From an uncultured Alphaproteobacteria bacterium (lineage in GTDB: Bacteria; Pseudomonadota; Alphaproteobacteria; HIMB59): DNA of 64,000 bases. The position numbers and the translations under genes were made by a program. Below the pieces are notes generated by a model. It did not search any database. It worked only from the letters and a program-made list of their open reading frames with translations, and had not been told where the DNA came from. Position 1 is the stretch's first letter, and each line of letters starts with the position of its first letter. Location of the stretch: assembly GCA_902610255.1 (NCBI GenBank), contig CACLUX010000002.1, forward strand, positions 1 to 64,000. Reading direction: 5' to 3'. Of the stretch, positions 42,504-51,091 are shown one piece after another.

Positions 42504-45100
42504 TATTGAATATTAATTAATATACTATCAATTTTAGACAATTCCATATTAATTGAACTTTGTCTCTCTTTATTTTGATCAATGAGATCTTTTGGAGCTT
42601 TTGATACAAAATTTTCATTTGATAAATTTTTATCAATCGTATTTTTTTCTTTTTCCAAAGAGCTTTTATTTTCTTGAAGTTTTTCTTTGATTTTAGATTT
42701 ATCAATTTGGCTAGTGGAAATTTCAAAATCAAACTCTTTAAAAGGTAAAGTAACACTATTGTCTTTATGAGATGATGAAAGTTTTTTTCTTGTTAAAAAT
42801 TCAAATGTTTTTTTATTATCTTCTAAAATTGTTTGAATTAATTGGTTTTTAGAAAAAATTTCTACAGTATCTTCTTTTTTGATTTCAAAAAGTTTTTCTA
42901 TTGACCTGTATTCCTCTATAAAATCAATAAATAATTTTGTTTTAGATACATGTTCACTCTCTGTTTTTAGATCAACATAGTCCCACTGATGACTCATCAA
43001 GATATCTTTATTATTTTTGCCCCACAATTTTTCAGTGATAAAAGGTATCACTGGATGTAAAAGTTGCAATAAAGAATTAAATACTAAATGAAAAGTTTGT
43101 TTCGTTTCATCTCTAAATTGATTGTCGTCTAAAAGATTTTTAGAAAGTTCAATATACCAGTCACAAAAAGTATGCCATGTAAAATGATATAGTTGATTAG
43201 CTACTTCATGAAAATAGTATTTCTCATAATTTTCTTGAACTTTTTTATATAACTCTTGAAACTCATTTATAATCCAAATATTAAAAATATGGTTAGGGTT
43301 AACTTTGCCATTATTTGTAAATGGATAAATTCCTTTAAATTCAGCAAACTTATAGGCATTGGTGATTTTAGTAACGAAGTTTCTATAACCAGCTATGCGT
43401 TGCTCACTTAACCTTACATCCCTTCCAGGTGTATTTAATGATGTTAGAGTAAATCGAAGTGTATCTGCACCATACTTGTCAATTATTTCTAAAGGATCTA
43501 TGACATTACCTTTTGATTTTGACATTTTTTGACCTTTTTCATCACGAACGAGAGCATGAACATAAACAGTTTTAAAAGGTGTCTCTGACATAAATTTATT
43601 ACCCATCATCATCATGCGGGCAACCCAGAAAAAGATGATATCAAAACCCGTAACTAGTACAGAATTAGGGTAAAATGTATCTAATGTTTGTTCTTTGTTG
43701 GGCCATCCCAACGTAGAGAAAGGCCAAAGAGCTGAGGAGAACCAGGTGTCTAAGACGTCTTGATCTCTTTTTAAAATTATTTTATCCGCTTTATAAAAGT
43801 CTACAGCTAAATTTTTCGCTTCTTCTTCAGTTTCTGCACAAAATTCTTTTCCATCAGGACCATACCAAACTGGAATTTGATGTCCCCACCATATTTGTCG
43901 AGAAATACACCATGGTCTTATATTTTCCATCCATTGAAAATATGTTTTCTCCCAATTTGAGGGAAAAAATTTTGTATCACCGTCTTTTACAACTTTCATT
44001 GCCTGTTTTGCTAATTCTTCAGCATTACAAAACCACTGATGAGTTAAAAAAGGTTCGACAACAGTGTTCGAGCGATCACCATATGGTATTGTAGTTTTAT
44101 AATCTTCAATTTTTTCTAAAAAACCTTTTTCTTTTAGCAATTGAACAACTTTTTTTCTTGCCTCAAATCGATCTAAACCCTGAAATTCTTTTGGACAATT
44201 TTCGTTCAATGATCCGTCCTCGTTTAGAATATTTAATAGTTCTAAGTTGTGCCTTTTACCGATTTCAAAATCGTTAAAATCGTGTGCTGGGGTAATTTTA
44301 ACTGCACCACTTCCCATTTCCGGATCAGAATATTCATCAAATATAAGTGGAATAGATCTTGATGTTAAAGGAATAGTAAAAGTTTCTTTTTTTAATGAAG
44401 TATATCTACTGTCATTGGGGTTAACTGCTATAGCAACATCACCAAAAATTGTTTCTGGCCTAACTGTTGCAACAGTTATACTCTCAGAATTAGAGCTTGG
44501 ATATTTTATATAGTAAATTTGGGTGCTTACATCAGTAGGAACAACTTCTAAATCAGAAATAGCTGTTTTAAATTTGGTATCCCAATTAACAAGAGCTTGA
44601 TCTTTATATATCAACCCCTCTGTATATAATTTAACAAAAACCTTTCTAACTGCAGATGACAATCCGTCATCCATCGTAAATCTTTCCCTTGACCAATCAC
44701 ATGAACTACCAAGCCTTTTTAATTGATTTATAATTGTGGAACCTGAATATTCTTTCCACTCCCATATTTTTTCAATGAACTCTTCTCTTGTGAGGTCTTT
44801 ACGATAAATATTTTTCTCAGCTAAGTTTCTTTCCACAACCATTTGTGTCGCTATGCCTGCATGGTCTGTTCCAGGTTGCCAAAGAGTATTAAATCCATTC
44901 ATTCGGTGATATCTTGTTAAAATATCCTGAATAGTGTTATTAAGTGCATGTCCCATATGCAACGACCCTGTTACATTTGGGGGAGGTATACAAATAGAAA
45001 AGTTTTTATCAAAATTGTATTTAGGTTTAAAACATTCTTTGTCTAACCAAAGCTGATAAATTTCATTTTCATATTCTTTTTTATTTTGAAATTCATCCAT
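42503..45100 (-). CDS. valS: Valyl-tRNA synthetase
   Basis: 865 residues. HIGH motif in PPPNVTGSLHMGHALNNT, the editing domain around 190-320, KMSKSKGNVIDPLE, and a C-terminal coiled coil (about 800-865, KIKEKLQENKSSLEKEK). It charges tRNA-Val. It is preceded 3 bp away by the PCMT-like gene and followed by ilvD. Confidence 0.98.
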   Translation of the reverse strand: MDEFQNKKEYENEIYQLWLDKECFKPKYNFDKNFSICIPPPNVTGSLHMGHALNNTIQDILTRYHRMNGFNTLWQPGTDHAGIATQMVVERNLAEKNIYRKDLTREEFIEKIWEWKEYSGSTIINQLKRLGSSCDWSRERFTMDDGLSSAVRKVFVKLYTEGLIYKDQALVNWDTKFKTAISDLEVVPTDVSTQIYYIKYPSSNSESITVATVRPETIFGDVAIAVNPNDSRYTSLKKETFTIPLTSRSIPLIFDEYSDPEMGSGAVKITPAHDFNDFEIGKRHNLELLNILNEDGSLNENCPKEFQGLDRFEARKKVVQLLKEKGFLEKIEDYKTTIPYGDRSNTVVEPFLTHQWFCNAEELAKQAMKVVKDGDTKFFPSNWEKTYFQWMENIRPWCISRQIWWGHQIPVWYGPDGKEFCAETEEEAKNLAVDFYKADKIILKRDQDVLDTWFSSALWPFSTLGWPNKEQTLDTFYPNSVLVTGFDIIFFWVARMMMMGNKFMSETPFKTVYVHALVRDEKGQKMSKSKGNVIDPLEIIDKYGADTLRFTLTSLNTPGRDVRLSEQRIAGYRNFVTKITNAYKFAEFKGIYPFTNNGKVNPNHIFNIWIINEFQELYKKVQENYEKYYFHEVANQLYHFTWHTFCDWYIELSKNLLDDNQFRDETKQTFHLVFNSLLQLLHPVIPFITEKLWGKNNKDILMSHQWDYVDLKTESEHVSKTKLFIDFIEEYRSIEKLFEIKKEDTVEIFSKNQLIQTILEDNKKTFEFLTRKKLSSSHKDNSVTLPFKEFDFEISTSQIDKSKIKEKLQENKSSLEKEKNTIDKNLSNENFVSKAPKDLIDQNKERQSSINMELSKIDSILINIQ

Positions 45101-45103
45101 TTG

Positions 45104-45766
45104 CTAAAAAACAAATGGTTCGGATTGAACATATTTATAAATATAAGACGAAGAAGCTTCATCTATAACAAACTTATTCGATTTGCCTGCTAATTTTATA
45201 TATTTAACAATCTTATGTTTAAAATCTTGGTTATCAATTATACAAACTATCTCTGTATTATCAGATGCATTTTTAATTATATTTATGGGCTCTTCATCAA
45301 GTGAACCATTAATAATAATCTTTTGGTATTTTTTAATATTTGGCTTTTTGTTATTGAAAAATTCCTCTATCGTTAAATCTAATAAAGAGGCATTGAACAA
45401 ACCGTCTTTCATACTATTTTTGAAAACTTCAGTCATTTGCATAGAAGACTCTATACAGTCAATATTAGAGGAAAATTTATTTATAATAGATGTTGATGTA
45501 CCAAATCCAGAACCAATTTCTAAAATACTCTCATCATCAATCTCTCCCAAAGCTTGTAATAAATGAAATGATGTTAAAGGAGGTAGAATAAAGCGACCAT
45601 CATCTAAAAATATAATCTTATCAGAGTAAGCCAAATGTTTATAAGATTTTGGATACAAGTTTTCTCTTGGAAATAATTCAATTTTTTCAATTAAAGATGA
45701 GTTTTTTATACGATTAGCTCTTAGTTGATTAAGAACCATATTTGTTCTTGCTTGTTCAAAATTCAT
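45104..45766 (-). CDS. Protein-L-isoaspartate O-methyltransferase-like SAM methyltransferase
   Basis: 220 residues. The opening FEQARTNMVLNQLRANRI is that of the PCMT-like family found next to valS or tolC in alphaproteobacteria. The SAM-binding motif is ILEIGSGFGTSTSIIN and the motif II-like region is KIIINGSLDEEP. True isoaspartyl repair activity is uncertain, since this branch lacks parts of the substrate loop. First gene of PCMT-valS-ilvD, 3 bp ahead of valS. Confidence 0.85.
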   Translation of the reverse strand: MNFEQARTNMVLNQLRANRIKNSSLIEKIELFPRENLYPKSYKHLAYSDKIIFLDDGRFILPPLTSFHLLQALGEIDDESILEIGSGFGTSTSIINKFSSNIDCIESSMQMTEVFKNSMKDGLFNASLLDLTIEEFFNNKKPNIKKYQKIIINGSLDEEPINIIKNASDNTEIVCIIDNQDFKHKIVKYIKLAGKSNKFVIDEASSSYIYKYVQSEPFVF

Positions 45767-45848
45767 GATAAAGTTTGATTTATAACAAAATTAATTGTTT
45801 TTCATAGATCATATTCGCCTCATATAAAATAATAGTGTAAATTAAACT

Positions 45849-46427
45849 ATGAAATTTTTTAGTTTTTTTATTTTAATTACCTTTTGTTCATTATCCTATG
45901 CTCATCAACCTGTAATAAATGACTCAAACCCAAATAAACCTAATGAGGCATATCTAATAGAAAAACCAGAAATATCAAAAGCAATATACTCTAAATTAAA
46001 TGGTGATCCACATTATTACTTAATAAATTCTGATCAGAAATTTAATTTTTATGTTGGTATTACTGTTCCAAAAATTGATGATTGTAATACATTTAGAAAG
46101 TTCTCATTTAGTATTTTAGAAGGTAAAAACCTTGAGTTAAGTGTCATAGAGGTAGTTGATGGTCAAAATTTTGAGTGGTGGGAATGGTATGAGCCCTATG
46201 GTAAAAAATGGTATTGGATAGGACCACAAATAGGTGAAGATTTTAAAAGCATAGTAACTTACGAACCAGGTTCATACTACATTAAAGTTTTCAATGAAAT
46301 TAATATGGGTAATTACGTTCTTGCAACTGGAGATATAGAAAAATTTGGACCTACTGTTATTGCTAAACTGCCATTAATAATGCCAAAGGTAAATAAATTT
46401 TGGGACAATGAACATTGTGTAAAATAA
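45849..46427 (+). CDS. Hypothetical secreted protein, aromatic-rich
   Basis: 192 residues, not recognised. A Sec signal peptide is clear (MKFFSFFILITFCSLSYA, cleavage before HQPV). The mature part of about 174 residues looks like one beta-rich domain, with a tryptophan/tyrosine-rich patch at about 107-126 (EWWEWYEPYGKKWYWIGPQ), a GSYYIKVFNE strand resembling the end of a jelly-roll or pre-peptidase C-terminal-like fold, and two cysteines (in DDCNTF and EHCVK) that could pair. It stands alone, divergent from the PCMT-like gene by 82 bp. A ligand-binding or cell-surface role is possible, no more. Confidence 0.75.
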   Translation: MKFFSFFILITFCSLSYAHQPVINDSNPNKPNEAYLIEKPEISKAIYSKLNGDPHYYLINSDQKFNFYVGITVPKIDDCNTFRKFSFSILEGKNLELSVIEVVDGQNFEWWEWYEPYGKKWYWIGPQIGEDFKSIVTYEPGSYYIKVFNEINMGNYVLATGDIEKFGPTVIAKLPLIMPKVNKFWDNEHCVK

Positions 46428-46510
46428 ATTTTTCAAAATATTCACAAATTAAAAAATACAAAATCCAATTTATTTGATAAGATAGAATCACCTAGAGGAT
46501 AGGTTTAAGG

Positions 46511-46543
46511 ATGGAGGTTAAAAAGATGAAGCCACCAAAGTAA
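46511..46543 (+). other. Tiny leader-like reading frame with strong ribosome-binding site
   Basis: In the 263-bp gap 46428-46690 a GGAGG (46513-46517) sits 8 nt before ATG 46526, which opens a five-residue frame MKPPK-stop. An in-frame ATG at 46511 would extend it to MEVKKMKPPK. It is followed at once by an 8-bp hairpin. No plus-strand gene follows before 48858, so it is not an obvious attenuator. It may be a small RNA, a peptide gene or chance. The rest of the gap is AT-rich with nothing recognisable. Confidence 0.3.
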
Positions 46544-46563
46544 GTAATTTAAGACATTACTTA
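46541..46563. other. 8-bp inverted repeat
   Basis: taagtaat (46541-46548) and attactta (46556-46563) can pair around a 7-nt loop. The left arm contains the stop codon of the tiny reading frame. No T-run follows, so it is not a clear intrinsic terminator for either strand. It lies about 130 bp past the dioxygenase gene on the minus strand and about 110 bp past the secreted-protein gene on the plus strand. Confidence 0.4.
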
Positions 46564-46690
46564 AGAAAATTTTCTCATTATCTATTGCTTCTTTTACCTT
46601 TTAACATAACTATTCCTAATAAATTTTTTTATTTATATTGCTGTAATCTTTGAACAACTCTTGAATTATTTATTTTAATTTTTATTAAAT

Positions 46691-47833
46691 TTAAGGATTA
46701 AAATTTTCAATATAGTTTAAGCGACCCAAGATTTCATCTCTGTCCATATAATAACCTTGAAGGTGCCTTTCTCCAGAATTGGCATCATATTCTTTTCTAC
46801 CGTGTAACACTCTTCGATTATTAAAACTAAAAATATCTCCGGCTTGCATACGAAAGTTAATTTCAAACCTCTGGTCATGAAGTAAGCTTAAAAGCTTTCT
46901 GTATGCAGAGTAAAAATGATCCATTTGATCAGGATGGCAGTCCATAACTCCCATGTAAGCAACGCTGAACCTAATATCATTATAATCATTATTGTGATCG
47001 AGAGTTATTATAGGTTTATGCATTACTCTAATTGTATTAGTTGTGTAGTCTCTATTTACAAATTTTACAGACGTATTAAGTAGTACGTCATAATCATTTG
47101 GATGATTATTTTTTAAATAATCAATTACCTTAAAACCATCTACAGCAACTGACTCACCCCCAGTAGCATTATTTATTAAGCAGTGAAGAAACTGATATCC
47201 TGGAGCTATCTCATAATATGGTAAATCAATATGATTTCTTAGACCTGCAGCAGTATAAGCTGAATTATTAGGGTTAGGTATATCAATGACCTCGAATGGT
47301 GTTTTAAAAAAAGTTTCTCGAGTGTGACTTATATTTTTCAGGATATCAAAACCAGAATTTACATCTGTTGGAGCATTTTTAACAATTGAAATACCAAAAA
47401 AATGTAGTTGCTGTAACCACTTTTTTAAACCATCATCACTACTAATTATTTCGCTGTAATCTATTTGAATATCAGTAAATGTATCTTGCATGGATTTATC
47501 CCAAATCCTGTATGGTGAAACGTACTCTCGACTGTGTTTTAAAGAATAACAATTATGTCTCAACCAATCTCTCTCATAAACACTTTTATGCCCTCCCTCA
47601 CTCCACTCAATCTCAAGATTACCTTCACTATTTAGAGAGTAATTTTTAGGGTGAATATCTTCAGATACATCAAGCAAATTAAAAGTTCGTTCACGAGCTG
47701 TTGGATGCACTTCAGAGGGACAATTATCTCTCAACCATAAGAAATTATATTTACTTTTAAAACCATCACTCCAATTGACCAAAATAGACTTGTTATTTTT
47801 ATCGATTGTTTTAATTAAAAGATTTTCGCTCAT
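46691..47833 (-). CDS. Gamma-butyrobetaine dioxygenase-like Fe(II)/2-oxoglutarate oxygenase
   Basis: 380 residues with the two-domain layout of BBOX1/TMLH. A DUF971-type N-terminal domain covers about 1-105 (WSDGFKSKYNFLWLRDNCP) and a TauD barrel about 125-375. Iron ligands are His201 and Asp203 (RNHIDLPY) and His344 (NNRRVLHG). It would hydroxylate gamma-butyrobetaine to L-carnitine, using 2-oxoglutarate and O2. The N-terminal zinc cluster of mammalian BBOX1 (three Cys) is mostly missing: only Cys38 of the CxCxxC stretch remains. It lies 1 bp downstream of the carnitine dehydrogenase gene, which supports the assignment. Other trimethylammonium substrates are possible. Confidence 0.78.
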   Translation of the reverse strand: MSENLLIKTIDKNNKSILVNWSDGFKSKYNFLWLRDNCPSEVHPTARERTFNLLDVSEDIHPKNYSLNSEGNLEIEWSEGGHKSVYERDWLRHNCYSLKHSREYVSPYRIWDKSMQDTFTDIQIDYSEIISSDDGLKKWLQQLHFFGISIVKNAPTDVNSGFDILKNISHTRETFFKTPFEVIDIPNPNNSAYTAAGLRNHIDLPYYEIAPGYQFLHCLINNATGGESVAVDGFKVIDYLKNNHPNDYDVLLNTSVKFVNRDYTTNTIRVMHKPIITLDHNNDYNDIRFSVAYMGVMDCHPDQMDHFYSAYRKLLSLLHDQRFEINFRMQAGDIFSFNNRRVLHGRKEYDANSGERHLQGYYMDRDEILGRLNYIENFNP

Positions 47834-47834
47834 A

Positions 47835-48806
47835 TTAAAATTTATTAAATGTTTTATTCCAATTAGGAAAATTATTTCTTTGATATTTATTCAAAGTTTT
47901 CATGATTTCAATCAAAAAAATATCTCTTTGCACCTCTAGATCTTTAATAGTGTATTTTCCTGCCTGTTTTTTTGTGCCTGAAATCATTAATTTTTTTAGT
48001 TTTGCATCAAGTTTTGGCGCCTTTAATTTAGTCCAAGGTAATTTAAGAGCAGGTCCAAACTGCTCTAACATGTGTTTCATACCAGTTTGCCCTCCTGCAA
48101 GATGAAAAGTTAGACAAACACCCATAAAAGACCATCGTAATCCAGGTCCATAAACAATCGCATCGTCAACATCTTGAGTCGAAGCAATTCCATCTTTAAT
48201 TATGTGAAGTGCCTCTCTCCAAAGAGCCTCCTGTAAGCGATCAGATATATAACCCTCAATTTCTTTTTTTACAATCAAAGGCTTCATACCTATTCCCTCG
48301 TAAAACTTCTTAGCTCCGGTAATTGTGTTTTTCTTTGTTTGCTTTCCTGATACCAACTCGACAAGAGGTAGTAAATATACAGGGTTAAATGGATGTCCTA
48401 TACAAACTCTTTCTGGATAATTACATAAAGATTGAATTCTTGTAGGCAAAAGTCCTGATGAACTAGACGCAATGATTATATTTTTTGGCAATAATTTATC
48501 TATATCTTTAAGAAGTTTCTTTTTTAATTTTTCATTCTCTGGAGCATTTTCTTGGACAAAGGTGGTTGAATGAAGAGACTCTCTGAGATCAGAATAAATT
48601 TTCAAATTACTAAGTTTTGCATTTTTATTTAAACCTAATCTTTGAAGGCTCTTTAAAGCTGTTTTGGTATTTGATAATAGTTGCTTTCTTGCCTTAACAC
48701 TTGGGTCATAAGCATTAACTATTAGACCACATGCTAGCATTCTAGCAGCCCATCCAGCACCAATGACGCCAGCACCGACTATCGTGACAATTTTTTTTTT
48801 AATCAA
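47835..48806 (-). CDS. cdhA: L-carnitine 3-dehydrogenase (3-hydroxyacyl-CoA dehydrogenase fold)
   Basis: 323 residues. The NAD-binding loop is GAGVIGAGWAA (about 11-21), SSSSGLLPTRIQ carries the catalytic-region serine, and HPFNPVYLLPLVELVSG is characteristic of carnitine dehydrogenase rather than FadB. It oxidises L-carnitine to 3-dehydrocarnitine with NAD+. It ends without the fused thioesterase domain seen in some homologues. It is the first gene of a two-gene operon with the gamma-butyrobetaine dioxygenase. The next enzyme would be the BKACE at 2540-3427. Confidence 0.87.
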   Translation of the reverse strand: MIKKKIVTIVGAGVIGAGWAARMLACGLIVNAYDPSVKARKQLLSNTKTALKSLQRLGLNKNAKLSNLKIYSDLRESLHSTTFVQENAPENEKLKKKLLKDIDKLLPKNIIIASSSSGLLPTRIQSLCNYPERVCIGHPFNPVYLLPLVELVSGKQTKKNTITGAKKFYEGIGMKPLIVKKEIEGYISDRLQEALWREALHIIKDGIASTQDVDDAIVYGPGLRWSFMGVCLTFHLAGGQTGMKHMLEQFGPALKLPWTKLKAPKLDAKLKKLMISGTKKQAGKYTIKDLEVQRDIFLIEIMKTLNKYQRNNFPNWNKTFNKF

Positions 48807-48857
48807 CTTTTAAAAATATATTAACTCATAAATATTAAATTATGATATTTTTTTTGT

Positions 48858-49280
48858 ATGATTATATACATTTGTAAGTTTCTTCATCTTATATCTCTGT
48901 TTATTGCTGGAGGAGGAGGTATTGGTAGTGCTGTTATACAATCTATATATAAAAAAGAAGGTAAAGTTCCTGAGCCTCATTTGGCTAAAGGTTTTAAGGT
49001 TTTAGCATTTTTATCTTTATTAGCTATTATCACAATGTGGGTTACTGGAATTATTTTGCTATTGGTAATATACGGCTCATTTAATTTAGGTTGGGCTTTT
49101 CATATGAAATTATTTGGAGCTAGCTTAATTTTAATAACAGCTATATTTATAAATATGCATTTATATTTATCAGCTAGAAAAAGCCTATCCCCCAATCAAA
49201 AATATATTAAAAATTCTGGGTCTTTGTCTAGATTAGGCTTGATTCTTGCCATAGCTGGTGCAATAGGATCATTTGTCTAA
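48858..49280 (+). CDS. Small four-helix membrane protein (CopD/DUF2269-like)
   Basis: 140 residues with four hydrophobic helices (about 4-20, 47-70, 80-102, 122-140). The first helix carries HLISLFIAGGGGIGS and the last ends GAIGSFV at the membrane. The resemblance to CopD-like or DUF2269 proteins is only in layout (an early His in helix 1, a His in WAFHMKL). Function not recognised. It is the first gene of an apparent operon with the desaturase-family and PanB-like genes, divergent from the carnitine dehydrogenase gene by 51 bp. Confidence 0.7.
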   Translation: MIIYICKFLHLISLFIAGGGGIGSAVIQSIYKKEGKVPEPHLAKGFKVLAFLSLLAIITMWVTGIILLLVIYGSFNLGWAFHMKLFGASLILITAIFINMHLYLSARKSLSPNQKYIKNSGSLSRLGLILAIAGAIGSFV

Positions 49281-49320
49281 CCTTATTTATTTTTTTTTAG
49301 TTTATGGTATTTTTTTGGAA

Positions 49321-50313
49321 ATGAAAGTTGACTTAGACAAATGGCATCATTGTGACGTTGATAAAGAAGAATTTGTAAAGCTTCTTAAGAAGTCTGATTA
49401 TCAAGGTTTTAAACACATGTTTATTTTCTTTGGGTCTTTAATTGTATTCGGTGTTTTAGCTTATATGACATGGGGGACTTGGTGGTCTTTATTATTTTTT
49501 TTAATTTATGGAAATATATGGAATTGCGCAGATCCTATTTGGCACGAAACAGGACATAAAACAGCTTTTAAAACGAACTATTGGAATAACTTTTTTTATC
49601 AAATTGGAAGTTATATGAATGGATTTGAACCAGTAAGATGGAGATGGTCACACTTTCGTCATCATGGTTATACTTACTTTGATGATCCACTTGATTTTGA
49701 AATAGCAATTAGAAGACCAACTGATGTTTTTTACTTTTTCAGTTTATTCATACCTTTCTTTGACATAATTAATTTTAAAAAAACAACTCAATACGAGACT
49801 ATTCTTCATGCTCTAGGCAAAAAAACAGAAGTAATGAAACAAGTAATTCCTGAAAGAGAACATCAAAAATGCATAAACTCTTCAAGATTACATGTTGGTA
49901 TTTGGATCTTATTAATTTTAATGTCAATTGCTTTTCAGTCTTGGTTGCCGGTTTTATATTTTTTACTTCCAAACTTTTATGGGATAACACTCAAAAGACT
50001 TTTTGGATTAACTCAACATACTGGGCTTAAAGATAATATCAAAGATCATAGATATAGTACTAGGACAATGCATTTAAACCCGATCTTCAGTTTTTTATAT
50101 TGGCAGATGGAATATCATATTGAACATCATATGTTCCCTACTGTGCCATCGCATAATTTGCCTAAACTGCATCAATTAGTTAAAGATCAGATGCCTCCTG
50201 CAAAAAAAGGTTTATGGGGAGCATACTCTGAAATCATCCCTACTATTTTAAAACAAGCAAAAAACCCTTCATATGAATTACAAGTAGCCGTTCCATCTAA
50301 TAATAATGGCTAA
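49321..50313 (+). CDS. Membrane fatty acid desaturase family (di-iron) enzyme
   Basis: 330 residues from the ATG at 49321. Three histidine boxes are visible: HETGH (75-79), HFRHH (111-115) and EYHIEHH near 262-268, the ligand set of membrane di-iron desaturases and hydroxylases. Four or more hydrophobic helices lie between them. It probably desaturates or hydroxylates a lipid or small amphipathic substrate with O2. A TTG start 16 codons earlier is possible but would overlap the upstream gene; the extra residues are not typical. Its 3' end overlaps the PanB-like gene by 8 bp, so the products probably work together. Confidence 0.82.
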   Translation: MKVDLDKWHHCDVDKEEFVKLLKKSDYQGFKHMFIFFGSLIVFGVLAYMTWGTWWSLLFFLIYGNIWNCADPIWHETGHKTAFKTNYWNNFFYQIGSYMNGFEPVRWRWSHFRHHGYTYFDDPLDFEIAIRRPTDVFYFFSLFIPFFDIINFKKTTQYETILHALGKKTEVMKQVIPEREHQKCINSSRLHVGIWILLILMSIAFQSWLPVLYFLLPNFYGITLKRLFGLTQHTGLKDNIKDHRYSTRTMHLNPIFSFLYWQMEYHIEHHMFPTVPSHNLPKLHQLVKDQMPPAKKGLWGAYSEIIPTILKQAKNPSYELQVAVPSNNNG

Positions 50314-51091
50314 AAGAACTACCGTTTTTGATTTATGGAGTCAAAAAGGGAAAAAGAAGTGGCCTCAAACTCATATAGATACAGCAAAAGAGGCAGAAGC
50401 TGCCTATAAAGCAGGAATTGAAATAATTTCCTGTGAACCCGATCATCATTTCAAGGATGTAAGAAAAGTTGCTCCAACAGCATTTTTATCTGTTGGTCTT
50501 AAACATGGGTTGGTGAGTTCTCCTCAAGAGGCAATAAAAAAAGGTTTTGAAATAATGGAAATGGGAGCAGATGCTATTTATTGTTCACACTCAATTAACT
50601 TTATTGAAGCTATGGCAAAAGAGGGAATACCTGTAACTGCGCACGTTGGATTAGTCCCAAATATTGCAACATGGACTAATTACAGAGCTGTAGGAAAAAC
50701 ATCAAACGAAGCTTTTAAAGTATATCAAAAAGTAAAAGATCTCGAAAATGCTGGAGCGGCTTGCGTGGAAGTTGAGGTGGTACCAGTTGAGCTTGCAGAA
50801 TTTATAACAAAGAATACTAAAATGATAACTATGGGTATGGGTTGTGGTGATGTGTGTGATACACAATATTTATTTTGTAATGATATACTTGGTACAAACG
50901 TTGGTCATTATCCTCGACATGCAAAAAAATATGTAGATTTAGAAATTAAAGAGAGAGAATTACAAGAATTAAGAATAAAAGGTTTTAAGATGTTTGTTGA
51001 TGAATTTAATAGTGGTGTATACCCTGAAGATAAACATCTTATTAAAATGGAAGAAAAAGAGCTTAATGATTTTCTAGATAAAGTTAAATAG
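50306..51091 (+). CDS. PanB-like (ketopantoate hydroxymethyltransferase fold) enzyme with altered active site
   Basis: 261 residues. The second half aligns with PanB: GIPVTAHVGLVP, YRAVGKT, VEVVPVELAEFITKNT (keeping the catalytic-site Glu) and GMGCGDVCDTQYLFCNDILG. The first half does not carry canonical ligands: the GDS motif, the second Asp (ADLPF) and the KxEGG motif are replaced by ISCEPDHHF, LSVGLKHG and DAIYCSHS. True PanB makes ketopantoate from ketoisovalerate and methylene-THF; this paralogue probably acts on something else in the PEP-mutase/PanB superfamily. It is coupled to the desaturase gene and ends 8 bp inside the GS-like gene on the other strand. Confidence 0.75.
   Translation: MAKRTTVFDLWSQKGKKKWPQTHIDTAKEAEAAYKAGIEIISCEPDHHFKDVRKVAPTAFLSVGLKHGLVSSPQEAIKKGFEIMEMGADAIYCSHSINFIEAMAKEGIPVTAHVGLVPNIATWTNYRAVGKTSNEAFKVYQKVKDLENAGAACVEVEVVPVELAEFITKNTKMITMGMGCGDVCDTQYLFCNDILGTNVGHYPRHAKKYVDLEIKERELQELRIKGFKMFVDEFNSGVYPEDKHLIKMEEKELNDFLDKVK

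Noticed and set aside
45183-45566. 127-codon open frame antisense to the PCMT-like gene
   Set aside because: Covered by a conserved gene on the other strand, with no domain or ribosome site.
49273-49320. TTG start adding 16 residues to the desaturase-family protein
   Set aside because: It overlaps the upstream gene and adds a hydrophobic stretch atypical for the soluble N-terminus; the ATG at 49321 is used.
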